From the NCBI RefSeq assembly GCF_036924515.1, contig NZ_JAZHRR010000001.1:4931001-4995000 (forward strand): a stretch of DNA of 64,000 bases, in the 5' to 3' direction. The notes beneath the pieces were generated by a model, which did not search any database, was not told where the DNA came from, and saw only the letters and a program-made list of their open reading frames with translations. Source of the DNA: Bradyrhizobium sp. AZCC 1610 (GTDB taxonomy: Bacteria > Pseudomonadota > Alphaproteobacteria > Rhizobiales > Xanthobacteraceae). The translations under genes and the position numbers were made by a program. Of the stretch, positions 36,030 to 44,143 are shown in pieces. Numbering within the stretch: the first letter of the stretch is position 1; each line of letters opens with the position of its first letter.

Positions 36030-36968
36030 ATGCTCAACAAGATAAGGACAGTCTTGCTTGCGGGACTCCTCTCGCTGTCACCACTTGATGCTGGCGCCGC
36101 GTCGGCCAAGAAGCTCAATGTGGTCGCCAGCTTTTCGATTATTGGTGACTTTGCACGTCATGTGGGCGGAGACCGTATCGATGTCAGGTCACTCGTCGGG
36201 GCAAACGGCGATCCGCATGTTTACGAGCCCAGGCCCGCGGACGTCCGAACTATTGCTGCCGCCGATATCGTGCTCGTCAATGGCCTTCAGTTCGAAGGCT
36301 TTTTGAGACGTCTTATCGAAGCGAGCGGAACAAAGGCGTCGGTTGTCGAGCTTACGAAAGGAGTCCAGCCGCTCAAGAGCACCGAGCAAGCGCACGACCG
36401 CGAGCGATCTGGCCATCACCATCATCACGGCGACTATGATCCCCATGCGTGGCAAGCGGTTCCGAATGCCCGGATCTACGTCAAGAATATCGCAGACGCG
36501 TTCTGTTCGATCGATCCACCCGGCTGCAAGACGTATGAGGCAAATGCCAAAGCCTATGATTCAACTCTCAGTGCACTCGATGACGAGATCAGAGCGACGA
36601 TCGCACCCATCCCGCCCCACAAGCGCGTTGTCATCACCGCGCATGACGCATTCGGCTACTTCGCTCACGAATACGGTTTGACATTCCTCGCGCCAGAAGG
36701 CGTCTCAACAGACACCGAGACGTCAGCGTCCGGCATCGCCAGTCTCATCCGACAAATCAAGCGCGATAACATCGCCGCGGTCTTCGTAGAGAACATCACC
36801 GATCCCCGTCTCGTCCAGCGTATTGCCGCGGAAACAGGGTTGAAGATGGCCGGAGAGCTCTACTCCGATGCTCTGTCCCGACCCGACGGGCCGGCGGCCA
36901 CCTACGTCGACATGATGAAGCATAACGCCTCGACAATCCGGAAAGCCATCGCGCCTGGTGTCCCATGA
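36030..36968 (+). CDS. Zinc-binding periplasmic protein (AztC/ZnuA-like)
   Basis: A 312-residue cluster A-I metal-binding protein with a signal peptide (VLLAGLLSLSPLDAGAASA). Metal-ligand regions appear in order: the His in GANGDPHVYEPRPADV, the His in YDPHAWQAVPNARIY, the His in VITAHDAFGYFAHEYG, and an acidic loop near STDTETSASG. A His-rich loop (SGHHHHHGDYD) precedes the second ligand, typical of zinc-specific members. A chaperone-like gene 51 bp downstream resembles AztD, so AztC is the best match. No AztA/AztB genes are nearby; the receiving permease must be elsewhere, or the system is incomplete. Confidence 0.85.
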   Translation: MLNKIRTVLLAGLLSLSPLDAGAASAKKLNVVASFSIIGDFARHVGGDRIDVRSLVGANGDPHVYEPRPADVRTIAAADIVLVNGLQFEGFLRRLIEASGTKASVVELTKGVQPLKSTEQAHDRERSGHHHHHGDYDPHAWQAVPNARIYVKNIADAFCSIDPPGCKTYEANAKAYDSTLSALDDEIRATIAPIPPHKRVVITAHDAFGYFAHEYGLTFLAPEGVSTDTETSASGIASLIRQIKRDNIAAVFVENITDPRLVQRIAAETGLKMAGELYSDALSRPDGPAATYVDMMKHNASTIRKAIAPGVP

Positions 36969-37019
36969 TCGAATGCGTCTTGTTCGGAATGCGAATGCTG
37001 TCTTGAGAGGAAAGATTCG

Positions 37020-38228
37020 ATGGCCAGAGTTCAAACCGGTGGTACCGTTGTCCTTCTGACGACACTCGCCCTCACCTGCGCTGCTTTGGCTGGTGAGAAA
37101 ACGGCGTGGCGCCTGTTTGTTTCCGATCATTCCGAGTCAATTGTGCATGTCGTCGATCTCCTCACGCAGGAGAAGATCGAAACCTTTGCGACCAAAGCGC
37201 CAGCTCGTCTCTATCGCAGCAAGACCGGCCGGACGGTCCTTGCCGTGCAGAGAGGTGCGGACTTGGTCACAGCGATCGATAGTGGCATATCATTTGAAGA
37301 TCATGGCGATCACGGCGACATCAAAGTCAAGGCGCCGCGATTGCTTGGCGTTGAGATCGCGGGCAAGCAGCCATCGCACGTGGTCGAGTAGGGTGGTGAG
37401 ATCGCGATCTTCTTCGACGGCGAGGGCCGCGCTCGAATCGCATCTGAAAGGATGATCCAGGAATCGAAGCCTGTTCTGCGCGAAGCCGCGCCGGGGGTGC
37501 CTCACCATGGGGTAGCGGTTGCGAATGATCGCTACACGCTCATTTCCGAGCCTAACGCTCAGAACTCAGACGAATTGCCCATCGGCATCAAGATCGTCGA
37601 CAAGTCCGGCGCGCAAATCGGCGGCGTTCATTCGTGCCCGGACCTGCACGGCGAAGCAACATCGGGAAACATCCTTGCTTTCAGTTGCGCTAGCGGACTT
37701 CTCGTTGTCAGCATGGATGTGTCCACGCCGCAGATTAAGCACCTTCCCTACGCCGCGGCGCTGCCAAGCGGCAAGACGACCACCATGCTCGGCGGACGAG
37801 GCTTGCAATACTTCCTTGGCAATTACGGTTCTGACAAGGTCGTTCTGATAGATCCGGCTGAAGCGGAGCCTTTCCGCCTCGTGACATTGCCAATGCGGCG
37901 GGTCGATTTTGCCGTCGATCCAGTCCGCGCAAGATTCGCATACGTCTTCACGGAGGATGGACGATTGCGTCGATTGGACATTATCGCGGGAGAGATTGAC
38001 GGATCGCTACGAGTAACCGAGCCCTATTCCATGGACGGTCATTGGAATGATCCGCGACCGCGGTTGGCGGTCGCTGGTGACAAAATCGCAGTCACCGATC
38101 CGTCAAGAGGCGTCATTTCGCTCGTCGATGCAACGAGCCTCACGAAAACCAGCGAAATTGCCCTCGGCGGGAGACCCTTCAATATAATTGCGGTGGGCGG
38201 ATCAGGTCAGAGTCATGACGATGAGTAG
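37020..38228 (+). pseudogene. Zinc metallochaperone AztD-like gene with in-frame TAG
   Basis: GAGAGGAAAG precedes the ATG. The frame gives a signal peptide (VVLLTTLALTCAALAG), a beta-propeller-like body, and the zinc-site motif FEDHGDHGDIKVKAP. It meets TAG at 37389-37391 right after KQPSHVVE, then continues in the same frame without further stops: GGEIAIFFDGEGRARIASE, then PGVPHHGVAVANDRY, to a stop at 38228. Reading through, the protein would be 402 residues, the expected AztD length. A single C-to-T change in CAG would explain the stop. It may be a recent nonsense allele, a sequencing error, or suppressed. AztD normally loads zinc into AztC in the periplasm. Confidence 0.8.
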
Positions 38229-38284
38229 TCACGGTATCCTACGGCCATGGTCATCGCTCCGATTGAAAGACAGGAAGGCTTCTA

Positions 38285-39347
38285 ATGAAGCGAGGAGTCT
38301 TTGCGGAGCGCGGAGACATCCGCGTCAAGTGCAAATGCGTCGACAAGAGAGATGATCCGTTGCGGTCGAGATTGCACCTTCTGAAGATCGCCGGCCTCGG
38401 TATAATAACCATCTTGTCCAGTTCAGGCCCGGCTTTTGCGGTGGGGCAATCGTCGGCCCCGCCGGCTTGGTTGCAGGCCCACGTCGGCGACCGCGAAGGT
38501 CAAATCGCACGAGTGGTCTTGGAGAGAGCTCGCGCGCTGTACCTGAAAAAAGTGCGTGATGGCGCGGTCAGAAGTCCCTGCTACTTCGCGATGGATGCCA
38601 CGCGGCCCAACTATGCAAGTGAACGCACATTGGGGCGCCGGTTTTACATTATCTGCGAAGCCGACCGGTCGTTCCGTGCAATTTCGGCGGGTCACGGCAG
38701 CGGTCACGATTTGAAAGGCATCGTGGATTTTGCAAATGGGAGGCGCTGCGCGAAGAACTTCGGCAAATTCCAATCTGACAACCGGTGGTGCGTATGTGAC
38801 GGGCGAGACGAAAACATCCTTCAAAGGATATTACCGGGTTTCGACAAGGCGAGACGCCGTTTTGGTACGCTCGTTCGTTCAGTTTGACGGCGAAGGCGAG
38901 ACCGCAAATGCCAGACAGCGCGCGATCGGCGGACATGCAGCCGTATCGTTAAAGGGCGTATGTCGTCGAAAGGATCCACACAGCCCACACGCAAACCACG
39001 ACGGTTACGTTCCGTTTGGAACGCTGGTGGATTACTCTGCAGGCCGTAGCAATGGTTGCACCAGTTGGTCACCGTCGGACGCCCGGCAAATCATCCCGAT
39101 GTTGAAAGACAATCCGAGCACGATCTACATTTATCCTGAATCATACGATATCGAAGCCATCGGTAAAGCCGTTGCTACTGGGCAGTTGCCATCGAGCCGG
39201 GGATTATATTGGAACGCATCCTGCTTGAAAGAAATTGGCTCTCCGAAATTTTGGTCAAAAGAGGGTCTCGAGCCAATCCTTGCTCAGTACAAGAAGGATC
39301 ATCCGGTGCCGTCGCCGCGGCCGGCGCCGATCTGCAAGGAGCCGTGA
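38285..39347 (+). pseudogene. L,D-transpeptidase-like (YkuD_2 type) gene with frameshift
   Basis: Two overlapping frames form one protein. The first (from 38285) has a hydrophobic export segment (LLKIAGLGIITILSS) and CYFAMDATRPNYAS, then IICEADRSFRAISAGHG. After NGRRCAKNFG it shifts. The second frame resumes as SNLTTGGAYVTGETKTSFKG and includes the catalytic His region IGGHAAVSLKG and the Cys motif YSAGRSNGCTSWS, ending at 39347. The switch, about one extra base, falls between 38740 and 38790. Neither frame alone contains both export signal and active site. The family cross-links or trims peptidoglycan. Its link to zinc genes is positional only. Confidence 0.75.
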
Positions 39348-39478
39348 AATTTATCCCTCATCGCTGGTCGTGACGGATGAGCGTTGCAGAGTTTTCAGCA
39401 TTCTATCCATCAACGGGCAGCGGAATGTGCCATTCGGAATGAAGCAACGAAAAGACGATTTTAGACGAGCAATATCAA

Positions 39479-39526
39479 CTGGCTGGGGCGGGAGGGATCG
39501 AACCTCCGAATGGCGGAATCAAAATC
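39479..39526 (+). repeat. 48-bp direct repeat of tRNA-Gln 3' half (putative att site)
   Basis: Identical base for base to 43785-43832, the 3' half of the intact tRNA-Gln gene from the anticodon loop through the encoded CCA end. Homology stops sharply at 39527. This is the classic scar left by an integrase-type element inserted at a tRNA 3' end. Confidence 0.85.
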
Positions 39527-39665
39527 AGTTTGATTATCGAGTGATTTCAAGGGGCGTTTGGAAAAAATGGCCAGAATGGCCTCCAGCAAACTCAATAGCT
39601 TAGCAGCCGTTTCCAAACAAAAAGCAGGCCGCCACACGGGAATCCGTCGTGGCAAATCTGGTGGC

Positions 39666-39726
39666 GAATTGCGCCGACGTGCTCAAGAGCTTGGGTATCG
39701 TAACAGCTGCCCTCCGAAGGCAAAGG
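39666..39726 (+). repeat. Direct repeat copy 2 (partner at 23892-23953)
   Basis: Second copy of the repeat that also stands at the left edge of the zinc island, same orientation, about 85-90% identical with one indel. Confidence 0.7.
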
Positions 39727-39738
39727 TCCGAAATCGCT

Positions 39739-39825
39739 CTAAAGGCGGAAGACCCGCGCGGCGTTGCCGCCGAGAACTGCTGCCTTGATCTCTTCGGTAA
39801 GGCCTAGCGCATCGAGCCTTCGGCG
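39739..39825 (-). pseudogene. Amidohydrolase C-terminal fragment
   Basis: The minus strand reads RRLDALGLTEEIKAAV, then LGGNAARVFRL and a TAG stop at 39739-39741. This is the standard C-terminus of amidohydrolase-2 family proteins ('I-L-G-x-N-A-x-R-L-F'). Only ~26 residues remain, abutting the aminotransferase stop at 39826. It is a truncated leftover of a gene that once followed the aminotransferase. Confidence 0.55.
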
Positions 39826-41229
39826 TCAGTTGGAACGCCAGGCCGCAGCCACCGGGCGACCGGCCTGCAGCCACGCATAAGTGTCGTCAAGCGCACGTCG
39901 GGCGCGCGCATACATCTCGCCGATCTCGGCCCCGGTGATGATCATCGGCGGGCAGAAGTTCACCGTGTCTCCGAGCGCACGCGTGATCAGACCATGCTTG
40001 AGGGCCCGTTCTCCGACGTGAGCCGCAACGCCCCAGGACGGGTTGAAAATCTCCTTCGACTCTTTGTTGCTGACCAGTTCAAGCGCGCCGATGAGTCCGG
40101 CGCCGCGGGCGTTGCCGACCAATGGATGATCCGCGAAGGACTTAAGGCCCGACTGGAACTCGCCCATGATCGAACGGACGTGGTTCACGATGTCTCGTTC
40201 TTCATAGATTTTGAGAGTCTCCAGCGCCACTGCGGTGGCAACCGGATGGCCGCCATAGGTGAAGCCGTGGCCAAGTGTTCCTATCTTTCCGCTTGCGTCG
40301 CGAACTGCCGAATAGACCCTTTCATTGATCATCACGGCAGCGATCGGCTGATAGGCGGCCGAGAGCTGCTTCGCCATCGTGATAACATCCGGCTTGAGAT
40401 CGAACGTCTCACATCCGAACATGTTGCCGGTCCTTCCGAACCCGCAGATGACCTCGTCCGCGATCAACAGGATCTCGTACTTGCGCAAGATTGCCTGGAT
40501 CTTTTCATAATAGGTCGGCGGCGGCACGATGCATCCACCCGACGCCATCAACGGTTCGGCGAAGAATGCCGCAACCGTCTCTGGACCTTCCTTCTGGATC
40601 AGTTGCTCCAGCGCATCGGCGCAGCGCGTGGCGAAAGCCTCTTCGTCTTCGCCGGGATTCGCGTATCGGTAGTGAAGTGGGCACTCAGTGTGCAAGATGC
40701 GGTCCATCGGAAGATCGAAATCCCGATGATTATTGACGAGACCCGTGAGGCTCGCCGACGCGATCGTCACGCCGTGGTAGGCGCGCATACGAGAGATGAT
40801 CTTCTTCTTGGCCGGCCTGCCGATGGAGTTGTGGTAATACCATGCGAGCTTGATCGCTGTATCGTTTGCTTCCGATCCGGAATTGGCAAAGAACACCTTG
40901 CTCATCGGCACAGGCGAGAGATCGACCAGCCGTTCGGCCAATTCGACCGCCGTATCGTGTGATTTGCCGCCGAAGCTGTGATAAAACGGCAACTTCTGCA
41001 TCTGGCGATGCGCGGCGTCCACCAGCCGCTGCTCGCTGAAGCCAAGCGAAGCGCAGAACAAGCCGGCCAGCCCCTCGATGTAGCGATTGCCTTCGTTGTC
41101 GACGACATAGATCCCGTCTCCGCGTTCGATCATCATCGGACCTACTTGTTCATGGGCGACCGCATTCGTGTAGGGATGCAGCACACGCGCCACGTCGCGC
41201 GCCTCGATCGAATTGGGACGAATGCTCAC
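39826..41229 (-). CDS. Class III aminotransferase (omega-amino acid--pyruvate type)
   Basis: A 467-residue PLP enzyme. Conserved features are VFFANSGSEANDTAIKLA (cofactor phosphate site), SRMRAYHGVTIASASLTG, the Asp of LLIADEVICGFGRTGNMFG, and the Schiff-base lysine in TMAKQLSAAYQPIAAVMI. GTG 41229 with AGGAG eight bases upstream is preferred; upstream in-frame sequence (Arg-rich) is not protein-like for the family. It follows the M20 hydrolase gene by 98 bp. Together they could convert a carbamoyl-beta-amino acid to its amino acid and then to a semialdehyde, as in reductive pyrimidine breakdown. Confidence 0.88.
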   Translation of the reverse strand: MSIRPNSIEARDVARVLHPYTNAVAHEQVGPMMIERGDGIYVVDNEGNRYIEGLAGLFCASLGFSEQRLVDAAHRQMQKLPFYHSFGGKSHDTAVELAERLVDLSPVPMSKVFFANSGSEANDTAIKLAWYYHNSIGRPAKKKIISRMRAYHGVTIASASLTGLVNNHRDFDLPMDRILHTECPLHYRYANPGEDEEAFATRCADALEQLIQKEGPETVAAFFAEPLMASGGCIVPPPTYYEKIQAILRKYEILLIADEVICGFGRTGNMFGCETFDLKPDVITMAKQLSAAYQPIAAVMINERVYSAVRDASGKIGTLGHGFTYGGHPVATAVALETLKIYEERDIVNHVRSIMGEFQSGLKSFADHPLVGNARGAGLIGALELVSNKESKEIFNPSWGVAAHVGERALKHGLITRALGDTVNFCPPMIITGAEIGEMYARARRALDDTYAWLQAGRPVAAAWRSN

Positions 41230-41327
41230 TTTCAGCTCTCCTGATTGGTTGGCTCGCACGAGCGTCCGGATGCGTCGCTGGCCGATACTCCTCGCATTTC
41301 TATCTGGCCCCGGCCGGTCGCCCGACC

Positions 41328-42563
41328 TCAATCCCCGGGCCGTTGGGCCCGTTCGTGCACCATATTGGCAAGAACATCCGCGCCCGCCTTGGCGTGATCG
41401 GGTTCGCACCACTCGAACTCGCTGTGCGAAACACCGTCGCGGCACGGCACGAAGATCAGCGCTGTTGGACACACCACATGCATGTTGAGCGCATCATGCG
41501 CGGTCCATGTCGGCAGCCGCATCGACGTGTAGCCGAGTTGCCTGGAGGCCTTTTCAGTCATCTCGACGAGTTCGCTCGGAAATTCGAAGCGGTCACGCTG
41601 CGGATTGCGCCGGAACGACACGCTCAATCGATGCTCTCGCCCAACCATCTCGACCAACTGTTCGATGCTGTCGAGAATGCCGTCGCGCCCGCCCGCTTCG
41701 GCGTGCACCGTCAAAAACTGAACGACGGCCTTGTGCGGGATATTGATGCGATTGTTCGGCCAGATATCGATGACCGTCGCACTGGCCATCCCATGCGGCT
41801 CTTGGGCCATGCCGATTTGTTCGATTTCCTGCACTATTTTCGCAGCACCGACCAGGGCATTGCGTCGTTTCGACATTCGGGTGGTCTGAGAGTGGCCGTT
41901 CTCGCCGAGAATCTCGATGACGCCGCCGCCTTGGTAGGAGGTGTGCGTCACCGCACCGATCTGGACGCCGGCGGCCTCGAGAACCGGCCCTTGCTCGATA
42001 TGCAATTCGATGTAGCTGTCTACGGGACGCTGTCCTACCTCCGCCTCGCCCGCATATCCGATGCGCTTGAGCTCATCGCCCATGAAGATGCCGGCCCGGT
42101 CGCGGGTGGCGAGCAGAGCCTCCAGTGTAGTTCGGCCTGCAAACAGGTTCGAGCCGACGACCCCCGGCGGAAAACGCGCCCCCTCCTCATTCGTCCAGTT
42201 CACAACCTCGATGGGACGGCGAGTCCGAATGCCGGCACGGTCGAGCGTTCGCACGACTTCCAAACCGGCCAAAACCCCCAAGACGCCGTCGAACTTCCCG
42301 CCAGGCGCCTGAGTGTCGAGGTGACTGCCCACCATGACCGGCGGCAGGTTGTCATCTATGCCGCTCCGACGTGCGAAGACATTACCGATCTTGTCGATCG
42401 TGACAGTCATGCCCGCGTCTTTCACCCAATGCACGAACAGATTGCGTCCATCACGATCGGCATCCGACAGCGCCGTTCGGTACGACCCGCCGTTCGCGGT
42501 CGCGCCGATAGCCGCCATTGTCATCAGATCCGACCACAGACGCTCGCCGTCCACTCTGATCAT
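41328..42563 (-). CDS. M20-family carbamoyl-amino-acid hydrolase (ureidopropionase/allantoate amidohydrolase-like)
   Basis: A 411-residue dinuclear-metal hydrolase. Metal ligands are seen in VMVGSHLDTQAPGGKFDG, VVNWTNEEGARFPPG (two Glu), SYIELHIEQGPVLE, and the C-terminal SHSEFEWCEP. The lid-domain motif, usually A-H-x-G-x-x-P-M, reads GHSQTTRMSKRRNA, and the usual G-A-G-H-D-A is TWTAHDALNM, so substrate preference may differ from characterised enzymes. It likely hydrolyses N-carbamoyl or ureido groups to amine, ammonia and CO2. It is divergent from a TetR gene with operator-like repeats between. Confidence 0.85.
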   Translation of the reverse strand: MIRVDGERLWSDLMTMAAIGATANGGSYRTALSDADRDGRNLFVHWVKDAGMTVTIDKIGNVFARRSGIDDNLPPVMVGSHLDTQAPGGKFDGVLGVLAGLEVVRTLDRAGIRTRRPIEVVNWTNEEGARFPPGVVGSNLFAGRTTLEALLATRDRAGIFMGDELKRIGYAGEAEVGQRPVDSYIELHIEQGPVLEAAGVQIGAVTHTSYQGGGVIEILGENGHSQTTRMSKRRNALVGAAKIVQEIEQIGMAQEPHGMASATVIDIWPNNRINIPHKAVVQFLTVHAEAGGRDGILDSIEQLVEMVGREHRLSVSFRRNPQRDRFEFPSELVEMTEKASRQLGYTSMRLPTWTAHDALNMHVVCPTALIFVPCRDGVSHSEFEWCEPDHAKAGADVLANMVHERAQRPGD

Positions 42564-42741
42564 CAGTTGCTTCCGTATTTGCCGTTTCTCAAACGCGATT
42601 CGCGGATTCGGTGCCCCACTACTGCGTGGCGAAAGTCTTCGCCGTTTCCTGCTTGAAGATGGACGAGGCTCGTTGAAGCCATAAATCCGCTCGCCGATCG
42701 ACCTTGTCTCGATCTTCCAGCAAGCTTATCCCCATGCGACA

Positions 42742-42777
42742 TTTTGGTCATGTGACCAGATTTTAGTCAAGCGACCA
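42742..42777. promoter_or_regulatory. Tandem operator-like repeats between hydrolase and TetR genes
   Basis: TTTTGGTCATGTGACCA (from 42742) and TTTTAGTCAAGCGACCA (from 42761) are two similar units 19 bp apart. The first contains a perfect TGGTCA-N2-TGACCA inverted repeat (42745-42758). They are plausible sites for the TetR protein encoded next to them. Confidence 0.55.
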
Positions 42778-42850
42778 ATTTTGAGCAAGCTACCGACATG
42801 CGGCAAGATGCATTTGACAGCCCAACGCACTTCGCAGAAACATCGGATAC

Positions 42851-43477
42851 ATGAGAAAGCTGAGGACGAAGAGCGACGTAACGCGTGCCCAAATCATTCA
42901 GGGAGCGCTGCAAGCTCTGGAGAAGACCGGCGTTATCGGAACCACCACCAGGAGCATTGCCGCAGAAGCAAATGTTCAGCTTGCGACGCTGCATTATCAT
43001 TTTGAAAGCAAGAGCACGTTGCTTGTCGCTGTGCTGGAAGCGCTGATCGACGAGATCGCCGAGCGACTGCGGGAAGATCGCGCCGGCACCGAACCTGATC
43101 TCGACGATCGCATCGAGCTTCTCATTCACGGCACCTGGCGATCCATCATGCGGTCGCGCGCTCGCCAGATTGTGCAGTACGAGCTGACGCTGTACGCGTT
43201 GCGTGAGGGGGCCCAATGGCTCGCTGATCAGCAGTACGAGGCATACCTGCGGCTTTACCGGGATCAACTAACCAGCAAATCCGAAAAGTCGGAACTTTCG
43301 ACCGCTGGCTATACTTCGCTGGCACGGTTCATACTCGCGGGCATTGACGGCCTCATTCTTCAGGAATTGGTGAAACCAAGCCGCACGCGGTCCAATCAGG
43401 TGATCGAGGCGCTCATATTTGGGGCGAAGCAATATTCTCAGCAACTGCGGCAGGAAGCATTGATGGTTATTCGCTAG
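42851..43477 (+). CDS. TetR/AcrR-family transcriptional regulator
   Basis: A 208-residue regulator with an N-terminal helix-turn-helix (TTTRSIAAEANVQLATLHYHF, given here in part as RSIAAEANVQLATLHYHF) followed by ESKSTLLVAVLEALIDE, and an all-helical ligand domain ending QYSQQLRQEAL. It is divergent from the hydrolase/aminotransferase operon and lies inside the tRNA-Gln-flanked segment. It probably represses that operon through the tandem repeats upstream. The ligand is unknown. Confidence 0.9.
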   Translation: MRKLRTKSDVTRAQIIQGALQALEKTGVIGTTTRSIAAEANVQLATLHYHFESKSTLLVAVLEALIDEIAERLREDRAGTEPDLDDRIELLIHGTWRSIMRSRARQIVQYELTLYALREGAQWLADQQYEAYLRLYRDQLTSKSEKSELSTAGYTSLARFILAGIDGLILQELVKPSRTRSNQVIEALIFGAKQYSQQLRQEALMVIR

Positions 43478-43785
43478 CTCCAACCCCAATGGGTCTCGGC
43501 TTCGAACGTTCGACAGCACCTCAGACGGTAAGCTCCCGACCCATCGCGCATGGTTATTCGCTGTAATACCCTATTGTACGATGAGTGCGTAACAGACCAG
43601 CCCGCGTAGCCTCCGCGGCATATGTTGGGATTAAAGCCACGGAGATAAGCCAATATGGTCGGTGTGATGAGCGACGCCGCTTAGTTCGATTCTGGACCGA
43701 GCTTGAGGAGCTCCATTTCCAAACGCGCCCGAAAAATTTGGCGGGAAGAGAGTTGCTTACATAACGAAGCCAGCAGCTTGAGTGC
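43478..43785. other. Intergenic stretch before tRNA-Gln
   Basis: About 300 bp with no gene. A 13-base copy of the end of the TetR gene (TGGTTATTCGCT) recurs near 43550, hinting at small rearrangements. Nothing else is recognised. Confidence 0.4.
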
Positions 43786-43860
43786 TGGCTGGGGCGGGAG
43801 GGATCGAACCTCCGAATGGCGGAATCAAAATCCGCTGCCTTACCGCTTGGCTACGCCCCA
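43786..43860 (-). tRNA. tRNA-Gln (anticodon TTG)
   Basis: The minus strand folds as a complete tRNA: acceptor TGGGGCG paired with CGCCCCA, D-arm region TAGCCAAGCGGTAAGGCA, anticodon loop GATTTTGATTC with TTG, T-arm GGAGGTTCGATCCCTCC, discriminator G and encoded CCA. Without CCA it spans 43789-43860. Its 3' 48 bp are duplicated at 39479-39526, marking it as an integration target. Confidence 0.95.
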
Positions 43861-44143
43861 ACAGGCCGAGGCGGAACGCGCCGGGGATGCCCCGTGCGAA
43901 CCGGTTCGGACACCGCCGGTCTATAGAGGGACTTCAGCCATTTCAACAGGCTGAAATCTCGAATTTCACCCGAATCCGCCCCGCGGGGGCATGAGCCTTT
44001 ATATATAGGATATATAGGGACCGTCCGCCGCCGATTTCCGCCGCCCCCGGGCGAGGCGAATACCTCCCGGCGGAGAGTTGAGAGAGCCCCGATTTCGTGG
44101 GAAGACGGCGGCAGCTCATTACTCCAAAAGCGAGATTTTCGTC

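Larger units (their letters stand above)
39348..39738. other. Island junction with tRNA-Gln repeat and second ~60-bp repeat
   Basis: No intact gene is seen. The stretch holds the 48-bp partial tRNA-Gln copy and the second copy of the zinc-island repeat. A frame at 39558-39788 is Lys/Arg-rich and unlike known proteins. Confidence 0.6.

Noticed and set aside
39558..39788. 76-residue basic frame at the island junction
   Set aside because: It spans the repeat and the amidohydrolase remnant and lacks protein features.
44001..44035. TATATATAGGATATATAGGG as a second GntR operator
   Set aside because: It shares only the TATAGGAT core with the palindrome at 18203-18223 and lacks dyad symmetry.
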